A stretch of DNA of 52,440 bases from CAYMLQ01 sp964390795 (GCA_964390795.1 CAYMLQ010000006.1:1-52440); one strand, 5' to 3'. Positions 25,601 to 35,300 are shown, counted from the stretch's first letter. The notes: generated from the letters alone by a model not told the origin. Made by a program: numbers and translations.

Positions 25601-27052
25601 TTGACGCTGCCGGCGGAGGCGAAGGACGGGGCGGACTACCGGCTGACGGCGGTGTTCGAGTTCGAGGGCGGCGAGGTGCAGGTGGACGAGTTCGCGCTGC
25701 GCGCGGTGAAGCGTCCGCTGCCGCCGCGGCTGACGGCGCCGGTGCTGCTCTACGACCCGCAGGGCCTGACGGCCCGGCTGTTCGACCGCCTGGCGGTGCC
25801 GTACGCGCGCTTCGACGGCAGCCGCGCGCCGAGGGCGGACGAGGTGGTGGTGATCGGGCGCGAGGCGCTCGACGCCAAGGGCTTGCCGTGGCTGGCGGGC
25901 GTGGCGCACGGGCTGCGGGTGCTGGTCTTCGAGCAGCGGGCTGCGGTGCTGGAGGGGCTGCTGGGGTTCCGCGTGGCCGAGCGCGGTTCGCGGCAGCTCT
26001 TCCCGCGCTACGCGCATCCGGCGACGCAGGGTTTCGACGCGGCGGCTTTCCGCGACTGGTCGGGCTCGGCCACGCTGCTGACGCCGCATCTGGAGGGGCT
26101 GCCGGAGGCCGAGACGCATGACCCGCTCTGGACGTGGTGCGGGTTTTATAACACGCGCGTGTGGCGCTGCGGCGGCCGCGGCAGCGTGGCGTCGGTGCTG
26201 ATCGAGAAGCCTGCCAAGGGTGACTGGCGGGCGCTGGCGGACGGCGAGTTCGACCTGCAGTACGCGGCCTTGCTGGAGACGGTCGAGGGCCGCGGGCGCG
26301 TTGTCTTCTGCCAGTTGGATGTGACGGGACGCACGGCGCCCGATCCCGTGGTGGACCGGCTGGTGGTGAATCTGCTGGGGTATCTCGATCGCGCCAAGCC
26401 GGAAGACACGCGCAAGACCGTGCGTGTCGGCGGCGGAGCGTGCGAGGAGCTGGTGCGGCAGCTCGGTGTGGCGGGCGGGGAAGGCTCGCGCGGCGGGGCG
26501 GGATGCCTGCTGGTGGCGGGGCCGGGCGCGGCCGCGCCGCAGGGGCTGGCGCTGGCGCTTGAACAGGGATTGAATGTTGTGTGCATGGGAATGAGCGGGG
26601 AGGAGCTGAAGACGTGGTGCCCGGTGCCGGTGGAGACGGTGAGGACGAACGCCTGCTTCGCGCGCATCGGGCGGCTGCCGCCGGAGCTGAACGGGCTCTG
26701 CAACGCCGACTGGGCGTGGCACGGGCGGATGGCGTTCGACGCGCTGGTCGTGCCCGAGGGCGAGCGGGAGACGTCGAGCCCGGCGCTGCGCGTGATCCGG
26801 CACGGCAAGGGCTGCCTCGTGCTGTGGCAGGTGCCGCCGTGGCTGATCGACGAGAAGGCCAAGCCGTACCTGCGCACCAGCAAAAGGCGGGCGAACGCGA
26901 TGGCGGCGCGGCTGCTGGCGAATCTGGGGGCCGAGCTGGGGAGCCCGTTGGGCACGCGTTTTGAGGGGCCGGTCGAGCGGGCGTGGCTCACGAGCTACTA
27001 TCTGGATGTGCCCGAGGCGGGCGACGATCCCTACCGGTATTATCGGTGGTAG
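22619..27052 (+). CDS. Very large GH2-like secreted protein
   Basis: 1477 aa with signal peptide MKRTSMLFVGMCALALTAGAQ. Residues about 22-180 form a carbohydrate-binding-like beta sandwich (ELIANGDLSNLDGKGW). A GH2 sugar-binding domain follows (GLWGFRPMQ, FKIPGIWPSGTWEF, WYKRRFAVP), then an immunoglobulin-like domain, then the TIM barrel from about 490 (REIRIAGRDFLLNGTPVHLRALH). In the barrel the usual Asn-Glu acid/base is Asn618-His619 (FYAMNHNA); a candidate nucleophile Glu718 is in FFVEWGLPH. So the enzyme may be inactive or use another acid. The last 400 residues are beta-rich with a glutamine-amidotransferase-like part (PVLLYDPQGLTARLFDRLAVPYARF). Residues about 957-968 are encoded by a heptad repeat. 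The end is 4 bp from the convergent REC-kinase gene. Substrate unknown. Confidence 0.75.
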   Translation: MKRTSMLFVGMCALALTAGAQLGTELIANGDLSNLDGKGWPVGWPAGKSARIEKDAAGHRLVLEGAGAGVNFKIPLRPEYGLLKLSMKMKVTGVALGKEGYQTGRLTMAYYNAAGVRVGEWPNVFGMTGTTEWTDCERVYPVPPEAVALHLSPCNLGVSGTVEFQALSLTVSRVRALVKADAPLPPGAGKDPWGLGDAWRQTTPTREKVCLNGLWGFRPMQKDEEAAGVPAAGDCWGWFKIPGIWPSGTWEFEDGAQRVWLAPWLEERGGASAFEQAWYKRRFAVPQAWQGRRVALEFTMLQTHVRAFVDGVACGELWYPGGELELTGKLTPGAEQELALLVTARPLTAERNAFMAPDRIITDKASVKLKGITGDLYLCAMPAAARLEDAQVITSVREKTVTFAVETAGLGKGPYRLRAEVTGCGEAKRVFASEALTPDAAGLLSFTASWADAKRWDTDAPQNRYAASLTLKADTGETLDTLTPVAFGFREIRIAGRDFLLNGTPVHLRALHNTSANGGADKASAAAAGELCRRLFEYGFNAIIGGNYDFTPGSVGYLDGLLEACDETGMLLAFSLPHMKDFGNKLHDPAMAERYRAQTAWLIRRARNHPSVIFYAMNHNATGYYGDQNPLKIDGVYEIPEVEKSKNAWWERNRKQARITDAIAKALDPTRPVYHHQSGNLGDMHTVNCYLNWAPVQERSDWTEHWATQGVKPLFFVEWGLPHISSWSSYRGPQFIWRCEAFQSLWAAEFAAQFWGDRAYRDDAAAVKALDHEEALWAKGKPFAWSTLNQPLRALEQNYLEVQALFAGDNWRSHRAWGVSAMLPWDQGDFWTRVAETPTAELKGSLENLKRPGVAIDRSLPGKQFIDDLGAPEAYLPTAMGRALLRWNRPDCAFIGGPAEAFTAKDHLFAPGEAVKKSLVVLNDRRRAQRVKWTWRLWQGSDKHTPCGNGTGEGGTRTLNAQRSTLNAQVIGKLLEETGQAEVAAGGKAVVPVALTLPAEAKDGADYRLTAVFEFEGGEVQVDEFALRAVKRPLPPRLTAPVLLYDPQGLTARLFDRLAVPYARFDGSRAPRADEVVVIGREALDAKGLPWLAGVAHGLRVLVFEQRAAVLEGLLGFRVAERGSRQLFPRYAHPATQGFDAAAFRDWSGSATLLTPHLEGLPEAETHDPLWTWCGFYNTRVWRCGGRGSVASVLIEKPAKGDWRALADGEFDLQYAALLETVEGRGRVVFCQLDVTGRTAPDPVVDRLVVNLLGYLDRAKPEDTRKTVRVGGGACEELVRQLGVAGGEGSRGGAGCLLVAGPGAAAPQGLALALEQGLNVVCMGMSGEELKTWCPVPVETVRTNACFARIGRLPPELNGLCNADWAWHGRMAFDALVVPEGERETSSPALRVIRHGKGCLVLWQVPPWLIDEKAKPYLRTSKRRANAMAARLLANLGAELGSPLGTRFEGPVERAWLTSYYLDVPEAGDDPYRYYRW
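25489..25523. repeat. Heptad array AACGCTC x5 in frame inside the GH2-like gene
   Basis: Five consecutive heptads read AACGCTC, AACGCTC, AACGTTC, AACGCTC, AACGCTC. They keep the reading frame and encode TLNAQRSTLNAQ within a low-complexity stretch (TGEGGTRTL...). The same unit in the same orientation occurs at 43287-43332, and reversed at 15423-15450. Confidence 0.9.
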
Positions 27053-27056
27053 AGGC

Positions 27057-28211
27057 TCACGCTTGGAGACACGGCAGGCGCACTTCGATCACGATGCCCT
27101 CGGTCTCGCCGTTGCGGACGGCTGCTGTGCCGTCGAAGAGCTGGAGGATGCGGAAGGCGAGCGCCGGCCCGAGCCCGAAATCGGCGCCGCCCTTGTGGAG
27201 CGTGCGCTGCTCGCCGATGTCGAAAAAGGTGGCGAGCTCTTCGGGAGGCAACCGCTTGCCCAGCGTGGCGATGTCGATGGCGATGAGGCTTCCCGTTTGG
27301 CTGACGTGGACGCAAACGTGGGCGCCGGAGGGCGTACAGCAAGCGGCGGTGGCTATCAGATCCTCAAGCGCTCTGCGTAAGAGGTCGGGCGAGGCAAGCG
27401 TCAAGGCCGTTGGTGTCGTGTCAGGTGCGGATGTGAACGCGACATCTGTGACTTTGCTCCGTACCTGTATCAGCGCATGGGACAGTGCTTCTGCGACAGA
27501 GGTCGGCTGACGTGCAAAGAGCTCCTGAGACGCGCCGATTGTGGCCAGTGTCGTGGCGTCGGCGAGGATTTTTTGGATGCGGCCGCAGGCCCAATTGTAA
27601 TGGTCGTGCAGTTCGGTGACGCTCGGGCTTGGGGGGAGTTCGAGAAACATCGATTCGGCAATGCAAAAAACGCCCGTCAGCGGTGTCCTCAGTTCGTGGC
27701 CGAGCATGTGTATCCAGTGGGTCTTCGCTTCATCCAACACGCGCAGCCGCCGGTTGGCCTCATCCAGTTGGAAGGTCCGCTGAAGGACGAGCCGCTCGAG
27801 GTGGAACTGGTGTTGGCGTAAGTCCAGATGCGTCCGAATGCGTGCCAACACTTCGGGTTCGCGAAACGGCTTGACAATGTAGTCAGCCCCGCTCATCTCA
27901 AACCCCAAGGTGATGTCTTCAGAAGCGGAGAGTACGCTGATGAAGATGATGGGGATAAAACTGAGCCGGTCATCGCTCTTGAAGCGCCGGCAGACTTCGT
28001 AGCCGTTCATGTTCGGCATCCGGATATCGAGCAGGACAAGATCGGGCGGGTTATCTTGCGCAGCGGCGAGTGCCCAATCTCCGCGCGGAAAGACGGACAC
28101 GCGATAGCCGGCATGGGTAAGCGACGCCTCTAACACGTTCAGGTTTTCGGGCTCGTCATCAATGACCATGATGGTGGCCGGAGTTGTGAAGAGAGAGGAG
28201 GCATTCTTCAT
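27057..28211 (-). CDS. REC-histidine kinase with degenerate ATP-binding domain (paralog B)
   Basis: 384-aa cytoplasmic signalling protein: receiver about 13-128 with Asp62 in LVLLDIRMP, a coiled linker (QHQFHLERLVLQRTFQLDEANRRL), HisKA with the phospho-His His172 in HMLGHELRTPLTG, then a HATPase-like part. The ATP-binding boxes look damaged: the N box reads EDLIATAACC (normally NLLxNAxK), the G1 box reads DIATLGKRLP (normally DxGxGI), and the G2 region reads GADFGLGPALAF. The protein may be a phosphotransfer or regulatory pseudokinase. It lies 48 bp after its hybrid kinase partner in the same operon. Its 3' end is about 91% identical to the other REC-kinase gene in the cluster. It ends 4 bp from the convergent GH2-like gene. 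Output target unknown. Confidence 0.8.
   Translation of the reverse strand: MKNASSLFTTPATIMVIDDEPENLNVLEASLTHAGYRVSVFPRGDWALAAAQDNPPDLVLLDIRMPNMNGYEVCRRFKSDDRLSFIPIIFISVLSASEDITLGFEMSGADYIVKPFREPEVLARIRTHLDLRQHQFHLERLVLQRTFQLDEANRRLRVLDEAKTHWIHMLGHELRTPLTGVFCIAESMFLELPPSPSVTELHDHYNWACGRIQKILADATTLATIGASQELFARQPTSVAEALSHALIQVRSKVTDVAFTSAPDTTPTALTLASPDLLRRALEDLIATAACCTPSGAHVCVHVSQTGSLIAIDIATLGKRLPPEELATFFDIGEQRTLHKGGADFGLGPALAFRILQLFDGTAAVRNGETEGIVIEVRLPCLQA
27073..27230. repeat. Segmental duplication, copy 1 (3' end of REC-kinase gene)
   Basis: Matches 31213-31370 without gaps (offset 4140) with 14 mismatches in 158 bp by my count. The similarity covers the end of the ATPase-like domain (reads GGADFGLGPALAFRILQLFDG in part) and is much higher than that of the rest of the genes, suggesting a recent duplication or gene conversion. 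Confidence 0.85.
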
Positions 28212-28259
28212 AGGTGAGATCCTTGTTTAGAGCGTCCTTATTCAGCGAGCCCGGCGTGA

Positions 28260-31169
28260 TCACGAGGCCCGCGTTTCCTTTCGAGCGGCACCCAGCAGGT
28301 GGAGCAAGCGCTCATAGTCGTAGGCGTCGATGATCACACGAATTCCGGCGGCCAATTCCGCCTGCTCGCACGCGATCTGTGCGACGGTTTTGCGCAGCAG
28401 CAGGATGTCTCCGCTGTGCAGGGCCTGGTCGAGAATGAGAAGCTGATCTGCCGGTAGGCGGGCGAGCGCCTCGGGATCGGGTGCGGAGGGCGCCGCAGCG
28501 ACGGGATTAGAAGGTGGCGCGCGCTCATACTCATAGCGGACGTTAGCGACGCGGCCGATCTCTTGGAAGAGCTGCTCCTGGAGCACGGGCTTCGCGACCA
28601 ACCCACTCGCGCCGGCGGCCATGGCCAAGGCGTTCTCATCGGCAAAGCAGGACGCCGTCACGACCAAGATTGGAAGGTCTCGCCCGCTGGTCAGTTTGCG
28701 GATATGCCCAATGGCCTCGTAGCCGTCCATCTCCGGCATGCATTTGTCGATCAGCACCAGATCAACGTCATCGGCCTGGCTCAGCCGGTGAAGCGCCTGC
28801 GGGGCGCAGTCTGCCGTTTCAACTCTGAACCCGACGGCTGTCAGCATGCCGGCGAGCACGTCGCGGTTGGAGAGGTCGTCGTCCACCACGAGGGCTCGGT
28901 ACGTGCGTTGGTCGGAGGCGAGACGACGCACGTTGCCTTGTCGGGGGTGTTCGGCCGAGCCGTCACTTTCGGCCTGCGCGCGGAAGGTGAAGCGGAAGCG
29001 GCTGCCTATGCCGGGCCGGCTCGTTGCGGTGAGATCGCCCCCGAGCGCCCGAGCGTAGCGGCGGCTTAAATGAAGCCCCAGTCCCGTGCCCTTGCCACTC
29101 TTCCGGCTGCTCGCCGTCTGCTCAAAGACATCGAAGATACGGCCAATCTCATCATCGCTGATGCCGCATCCCGTATCCTCCACATCGACGGCAAGCATGC
29201 GCCCTTCCTGGGTGCTGTCAGAGAGAACGGAGGCGGACAGACGAACGCTGCCCTTTTCGGTGAACTTGACGGCATTGCCGAGCAGATTCACGAGGATTTG
29301 GCGGATTTTTCCGGAGTCGGCGCGGATGAACCGAGGCACCTCGGGGCTGTGGAGGGCTTCAAGCTTCAGGGTCTGCGCTGCCGGGCTCCTGGCGAACATC
29401 AGGAGAGCGTCTTCCAGCGCTCGATAGAGATCGAAGCTGGTCGGTGTGAGCGTGATGATATGGGCGTCACTGCGCACCAGTTCCAGCAGATCCGTGAGCA
29501 GCTCCAGAAGATGTTGCCCGCTGCGGGTGATCGCATTCAGACGTTGTCCCGTCGGACAGTTCCGACACTCGCGCTCCATGATCTGGGCGTAGCCGAGGAT
29601 GGCATTGAGGGGTGTCCGGATTTCGTGCGACATGTTGCCCAGAAACAGGCTTTTGGCGAGGACGGCCGCTTGCGCCTCGTCTCGGGCCTGAGTCAGCCGC
29701 TGCTGGAGTTCGCGGGTTTCGCGTTCGGCTGTGCGGCGGGCTTGGAAATGCGAGTAGAGTTCCGCCAGCACGCGCAGGAGGGACACTTCCTCCTCGCGCC
29801 ATTTGCGCTCTTCGAGCACGGCATCGAACCCCACGAAGCCCAGACACGCCGAGTCCTGCATCAGCGGAAGCGTGATGAGCGAGCGGATGCCCTGAGGCTC
29901 GAGCACCTGGCGCAGTGAGCTGTCGGGCGGAAGCGCCGCCACGCTGGGTATGTGTACGAGCGAACCGCGCAGGTGCGCCTCGACCCAGTCGGGAAACAGG
30001 GCGTTCGGGATCGCCTGCAGATTGTCGATCGCGGGCTTGACGTCCTCGCCGCACCACTCGTGGGTGTTGGACATGGTGCCCTCGCTGAAGGAGTAGGCGA
30101 ACAGGTACGCTCGATCCGCCTGGATGAGCTGCCCCATGAGCGCCAGAGATTGGTCAATGGCCGCGTCTTGCTGATCAAGCGGGATGTTTACGAACGCAGT
30201 CGCCAGATGCATCAGTTCGCCCTGGAAGGCAGAAAGTCGCGCGAACTCCGCCTCCGTCCGCTTGCGCTCGGTGATGTCGCGGCTGACGCCGAGTATGCCG
30301 ATCAATAGGCCGTCCGGCCCCCAGTAGGGCGTCTTGAGGGTGTCAATGTGCTTCTGCCGTCCGTCGGGATAGGTGATCTGCTCCTCATTGTGGCGTGGCT
30401 CGCACAAGGCCAGCATGCGCTGGTCGTTCTGCTTGAACACGTCTGCGATTTCGGGGGCAAACAGATCATTGTCGGATCTGCCGATGATCGCCTCCCTCGG
30501 CTTCCCGACGAATTCAGTGAAGGCGGGATTGCAGCCCAAGTACACGCCGCGGATGTCCTTGTAGAAGATGATGTCGGAAGTCGAGTCGAGCAGGGAGTTG
30601 ATCAGGCTGGCATGCCGGTTGATCTTGTCCTCGGCCTGCTTGGCCTCCTGCGCAGCGCTCAGGCTTTTGCAGATGCCGAAGAGGCATCGCGTTCCGTTCC
30701 ACTTGCCGAACCAGACGCGGGTCTCGACCGGCACCAGCCCGCCGTCTTTGCGCGCCAGCGGCAGGGGGCAGCTCTCGCGCTCGCCGCGGAACATGGCAGT
30801 GAAGATCGCCTCGGCTTCGCTCCGTCTGTCCTGCGGGTGCAGGTCGAGCAGGTGCATGCGGCTCAGGTCGTCTGGCGTGTACCCCAGCGTCCGCGCGACG
30901 CTGGCATTGGTGAAGAGAATCCGGCCTTCCGGAGTTCCCACCATGATCATGTCGGTCATGGTCTCGAAAAAGGTGCGGAAGTTGGTCTCGCTCTCGCGCA
31001 GCGACTCCTCCATCTGCTTGTGCTCCGTGATGCCGTAAATGATGGAGTGCAGCAGGGTGCGCCTGCTTGGGGAAACCTCGACATTTCGCAGCGAGCCGTC
31101 GGCCAGGCGCTGGGCTTGGACGTGGGCGGCCCCCTTTCTGAACAGTTTTCTGAACGCAGGTAGCAGCAT
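28260..31169 (-). CDS. Hybrid sensor histidine kinase (PAS-PAS-GAF-HisKA-HATPase-REC)
   Basis: 969-aa soluble hybrid kinase. The first 50 residues (FRKGAAHVQAQRLADGSLRNV...) look like the back half of a PAS domain, so the gene seems 5'-truncated; no membrane segment precedes it. Two full PAS domains follow (about 60-170, NFRTFFETMTDMIMVG; about 185-305, SLLDSTSDIIFYKD), then GAF (about 320-475), HisKA with His near 515 (LGNMSHEIRTPLNAILGYA), HATPase with TGCGISDDEIGRIFDVFEQ and GKGTGLGLHL, and a receiver (about 780-900) with LVLIDKCMPEMDG. A C-terminal helical tail (LPADQLLILDQALHSGD) is shared with the CHASE kinase. Catalytic motifs intact. It starts 33 bp after the upstream REC-kinase stop, with a weak ribosome site (GAGTCCGAG). 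PAS2 closely matches the first PAS of the 1099-aa kinase, evidence of duplication. Confidence 0.88.
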   Translation of the reverse strand: MLLPAFRKLFRKGAAHVQAQRLADGSLRNVEVSPSRRTLLHSIIYGITEHKQMEESLRESETNFRTFFETMTDMIMVGTPEGRILFTNASVARTLGYTPDDLSRMHLLDLHPQDRRSEAEAIFTAMFRGERESCPLPLARKDGGLVPVETRVWFGKWNGTRCLFGICKSLSAAQEAKQAEDKINRHASLINSLLDSTSDIIFYKDIRGVYLGCNPAFTEFVGKPREAIIGRSDNDLFAPEIADVFKQNDQRMLALCEPRHNEEQITYPDGRQKHIDTLKTPYWGPDGLLIGILGVSRDITERKRTEAEFARLSAFQGELMHLATAFVNIPLDQQDAAIDQSLALMGQLIQADRAYLFAYSFSEGTMSNTHEWCGEDVKPAIDNLQAIPNALFPDWVEAHLRGSLVHIPSVAALPPDSSLRQVLEPQGIRSLITLPLMQDSACLGFVGFDAVLEERKWREEEVSLLRVLAELYSHFQARRTAERETRELQQRLTQARDEAQAAVLAKSLFLGNMSHEIRTPLNAILGYAQIMERECRNCPTGQRLNAITRSGQHLLELLTDLLELVRSDAHIITLTPTSFDLYRALEDALLMFARSPAAQTLKLEALHSPEVPRFIRADSGKIRQILVNLLGNAVKFTEKGSVRLSASVLSDSTQEGRMLAVDVEDTGCGISDDEIGRIFDVFEQTASSRKSGKGTGLGLHLSRRYARALGGDLTATSRPGIGSRFRFTFRAQAESDGSAEHPRQGNVRRLASDQRTYRALVVDDDLSNRDVLAGMLTAVGFRVETADCAPQALHRLSQADDVDLVLIDKCMPEMDGYEAIGHIRKLTSGRDLPILVVTASCFADENALAMAAGASGLVAKPVLQEQLFQEIGRVANVRYEYERAPPSNPVAAAPSAPDPEALARLPADQLLILDQALHSGDILLLRKTVAQIACEQAELAAGIRVIIDAYDYERLLHLLGAARKETRAS

Positions 31170-31202
31170 AACTCGGACTCAATTAACAGATCAGGCAGAG
31201 TG

Positions 31203-32333
31203 TCACAAGAGTGGCAGGCGCACCTCGATCACGATGCCTTCGGTCTCGCCGTTGCGGACGGTTGCAGTGCCGTCGAAGAGTTGCAGGATACGGAAGGCGA
31301 GCGCCGGTGCAAGCCCGAAGTCGGCGCCGCCCTTGTGGAGGGTGCGCTGCTCGCAGATATCGAAAAAGGTGTCGAGGTCATCGGCCGGCAACTTCTTTCC
31401 CTGCGTGGCGATGTCGAGGGCGATGTGGTCGCCCGTTTGACTGACGAGGATGCCGACTTGGCCACCGGAGGATGTGCAGCAGGCGGCGGTGACCAGCAGA
31501 TCGGCAATCGCGCGGTCCAAGAGGGCGGGCGAGGCGAGGGTCTGCCCTGTAGGTGTCCGGTCGAAGCGGGGCACGAATGTGACATCCTCGGCCCTGAGCC
31601 GGGCGCTGGCCACGGCGCTGACCAGCGCGTCGACGATGAGGATCGGCTTGCTATCGAAGCTGCCCGACGCCACGTCGATGGTCGCCAGCGTGGTGGCGTC
31701 GTCGATGAGCTTGACGATCCGCCGGCACGACAGGTCGTAATCGGAGCGGAGTTCGGCCACGTCCCGCTCCGGCGGAATCTCGTCGAAGAGGCTGGAGGCG
31801 ACGCCGAAGACGCCTGTCAGCGGGGTGCGCAGCTCGTGTGCGAGCATCTGGATCCAGTGGGTCTTGGCCTCGTCCCAAATGCGCAGGCGCCGGTGCGCGG
31901 CATCCAGCTCCCGCGTTCGCTGGAGAACCAGGTCTTCAAGGTGGAGCTGATGCTTGCGCAGCGTCAGGTGGGTGCGCACGCGCGCCAGCACCTCGGGCTC
32001 GCTGAGCGGTTTGGGGATGTAGTCCACAGCCCCCACCTCGAAGGCAAGGACTTTGTCTCGGGTTTCTGACAAGGCGCTCAGAAAGATGACGGGGATCATC
32101 CTCAGGCGCTCGTCTTGCTTGAGGCGGCGGCAGAGTTCATAGCCGTCCATCTCCGGCATGCGGATGTCGAGCAGCGCCAAGTCCGGCATCACGCGCGGCG
32201 CGGCGGCAAGGGCGAGTGCGCCGCGAGGGAAGGCGGCCACCTCATAGGACGCTTGACGAAGTATGGTGCCGAGCACGTCCAGATTCGTGGGCTCGTCATC
32301 GACGATCATTAGGGTGGGTTTTTTCGTACTCAT
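31203..32333 (-). CDS. REC-histidine kinase with degenerate ATP-binding domain (paralog A)
   Basis: 376-aa partner of the CHASE kinase, with which it overlaps by 4 bp (ATGA), so they are translationally coupled. Receiver about 7-122 with Asp56 in LALLDIRMPEMDGYE; linker coiled coil (LRKHQLHLEDLVLQRTRELDAAHRRL); HisKA with His166 in QMLAHELRTPLTGVFG. As in paralog B the N box is changed (IADLLVTAACCTSSGG) and the G1 box reads DIATQGKKLP, so ATP binding is doubtful in both. A kinase domain with an N-terminal receiver suggests it is phosphorylated by the adjacent hybrid kinase. Its 3' 158 bp match paralog B at about 91%. No DNA-binding output domain. Role inferred from architecture. Confidence 0.82.
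   Translation of the reverse strand: MSTKKPTLMIVDDEPTNLDVLGTILRQASYEVAAFPRGALALAAAPRVMPDLALLDIRMPEMDGYELCRRLKQDERLRMIPVIFLSALSETRDKVLAFEVGAVDYIPKPLSEPEVLARVRTHLTLRKHQLHLEDLVLQRTRELDAAHRRLRIWDEAKTHWIQMLAHELRTPLTGVFGVASSLFDEIPPERDVAELRSDYDLSCRRIVKLIDDATTLATIDVASGSFDSKPILIVDALVSAVASARLRAEDVTFVPRFDRTPTGQTLASPALLDRAIADLLVTAACCTSSGGQVGILVSQTGDHIALDIATQGKKLPADDLDTFFDICEQRTLHKGGADFGLAPALAFRILQLFDGTATVRNGETEGIVIEVRLPLL
31213..31370. repeat. Segmental duplication, copy 2 (3' end of REC-kinase gene)
   Basis: Partner of 27073-27230. The two copies lie at the ends of adjacent two-gene units [hybrid kinase, REC-kinase], so the unit as a whole appears tandemly duplicated and has diverged except here. Confidence 0.85.
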
Positions 32334-35300
32334 GCGGGATCTCCGGGGTTAGGGTCGAGCAGCCGGCGCAAGGCGTCGTAATCGTAGGCGGCGATCAGCG
32401 GGCTCAGGTGATCGGCCAGCAGCGGGTTCAGGTTTTTGACTGCGGGGAGAGTGCTGCGCAAGGTGGTGATGTCGCCGCAGCTAACCGCAAGTTCGAACGC
32501 GGAGGCGAGCGCGGCAGGGAGGCTGCGGAAAGCCTCATGGGGGATACAGGCGGGTGGCTGTTGCGCTTCCTGCGTTCCCGTGTGGGCGGAGGGGACGTCG
32601 CCTGTACGATCCTGTTCTATGACCCTCTGGATTTCCTGAAGAAGCTGCTCCCGTTTGAAGGGCTTGAAGACGCAGCCGTTCGCCTGGGCGGCCTCGGCGG
32701 TCGACGCCTCATCTCCTTCGCTCAGGCCGGTGACTAACAGGATCGGCAGGTCTGCCATGCCCGGGCGCTCGCGTATCCGGCGTATGGCTTCGATGCCGTC
32801 CATGCCCGGCATGCAGGCGTCCATGAGAACGACATTGATCGGCGCGTGCTTGGTAAGGGCGTCCAGCGCCTGCTGGCCACTTGCGGCCAGAGCTGTGACA
32901 AAGCCGGCACGCGTCAACATGGTGCTCAGCATCTTCCGGTTATCGTCATCGTCATCGACGATCAGAACACGGCAACGTGATTCGGCCAGGGAGGGTTCCG
33001 GCTCGGCAGACGGAAGAGCCGTCTGGGTGTGCTCGCCGTAGTCGGGTTTGGCCACGAACGAAAAGAGGAACGTGCTTCCCTGGCCCTCGACGCTCTGCGC
33101 GGTGATATCTCCGCCCATGGCGCGCGCGATACGGCGGCTGATCGTCAATCCCAAGCCGGCGCCCGTCGAGGTTTGGGTGTGTTGGCCGGCTTGTTCGAAG
33201 GGCTCAAACAGGCGCGGCAGGAAGTCGTCGGGAATGCCGCAACCCGTGTCCTTCACGCGGAGGGCGATCATCATTTGCGCGTCTGGCAGAGCGAGGGGGT
33301 GGCCGTCGGCGTCGGTCTCCAGACGGTCGGCCTCAAGCCGGATGGAGCCCGCCTTGGTGAACTTGGTCGCGTTACCGACAAGGTTGAAAAGCACCTGGCG
33401 TATTTTCCCCTTGTCTGCGCGGATGAACTGAGGGATGGCGGGCGTCCACGTTGCGCTGATCGCGAGCCGGTGCTCGGGCGTGCCGTGCTTCAGCATCAGG
33501 CAAATGTCGTTCAGCAAGAGGTGGACGTCGAAACCGGTATCCTCCAGACGCGTCTTCTGGCTGTCCAGCCTGACGGAGGCCAGGATGTTGTTCAACAGGT
33601 CGAGCAGGTGCTCCCCGCTTTTCAGGATCGTCGCCACGCCTTGATTCCCGGTCTCGCAGGCCGAGCAGGTGTGCGACAGGATCTGGGCGTAACCGAGGAT
33701 GGCGTTGAGGGGCGTGCGGATCTCGTGCGACATGTTGGCCAGAAACAGGCCTTTGGCGCGGGTGGCGGCTTCGGCCGTATCGCGGGCTTGGGTCAGATCC
33801 CTTTCGGCTTGTTTACGCGCCGTAATGTCGGTCATGACGGTTAGGAGATAGGGCTGCCCCTGGCTTTTCAGCACTTCGCCGGAGAAGAGCCCGTAGAGAA
33901 CCGTTCCGTCCTTACAGCGGACCTGCAGTTCTACGCCGGAGAGGTGACCCTCCGACTGAAGTTGGGACGCGACCGAGACTTGCAGTTCCGGCACCATGAA
34001 CAGATTGAGGTCTCCGGTGGTGTGGCCGATGACCTCCTGACGGGAGTAGCCCAGCGTCGTCACAAAGGCATCGTTTACATCAACGAACCGGCGGTCAGGC
34101 AAGGAGGAGAGCGCGATCAGGCTGGGGTTGTTGCGGAACAGCGTTTCAAAACGTTGCTGCGCCTCCTGCTCCACGCTCAGGTTCTTGTAGATGCCGAAGA
34201 GGCACTGTTCGCCGTTCCACTGGCCGCGCCAGAGGCGGCTATCGGTAGGCACGAGGGTGCCGTCCTTGCTTGACAGCGGCAAGGAGCAGCTTTGGTTCTC
34301 GCCCCGGAACATGGCGTCGAAGATGGCCTCGGCCTCCTGACGCCTGTCAGCCGGGTACAGGTCGAGCAGGCACTTGGACGTTAGCTCGTCAGGGGAGTAT
34401 CCCAGCGTACGGGTGACCACCGTGTTTGTGAAGATGATACAGCCTTCGGGCGTGCCCACGATGATCATGTCGGTCATGGATTCGAAAAACGCTCGGAAAT
34501 TGGACTCGCTTACCTGTAGAGCCTCCTCCGCTTTCCGCTGCTCTTGGGTATAGGTGTTGAGCAGGGCGCGGAGCAGAGCGAAGAGAAGCAGCGAGATGAA
34601 TAGACCGCCGACCAAGACGAGCCAGACGCGCAGGTAGTCGACAGAGAGAAGTCCACCTCCGGTCTGTGCCAGGCTCAGGGTCCAACAGTGGTCGTTGAAG
34701 GCAATCGGAACGAACTGCGTATGGCGAACTGCGGGCCAGATGCGGTCATGCTCCGCCGGGTGGCAGCGGTAGAGGCAGGCTTGGGGAGACGGCTGGTTGC
34801 CGTCAAAGACTTCCAGGTGGTGCTGTTTCTCCTGCGTGAGGTCGCGGTCGCCGAAGATGCCCTGAATCAGATCGGTCATCCGGTAGGGGCTGTAGACCCA
34901 GCCCAGGAGGGCGGCGCGGCGCTGTTCGACGGTGTCTGCGGGCAGGCCGTTGCGGTAGACTGGGACGTACATCAAGGTGCCAGCCTGCACATCCGCATCG
35001 GTTTCCTGGACCAGGACAACCTTGCCCGAGAGCGCCGCGGAGCCCGTGTCCCGCGCACGCTCCATGGCGGTCCGGCGGACAGGCTCCGAGAACATGTCAT
35101 AGCCGAAGGCCCGCAGATTGCGGTTCGTGAAGGGCTCCAGATAGATGATGGACGTGTAGATGTCCCGATCACCTTCCGGGCGCACGGTGTACGCGGGGAA
35201 CCCCTCGTTGCGGATCGACAGGAGGTGCCGCGATAGTTCGGCGCGCGGGATCAGCAAGGCGAAGCCCATGCCCTGGATGCCGGGGAGCTGCTTCTCGAGC

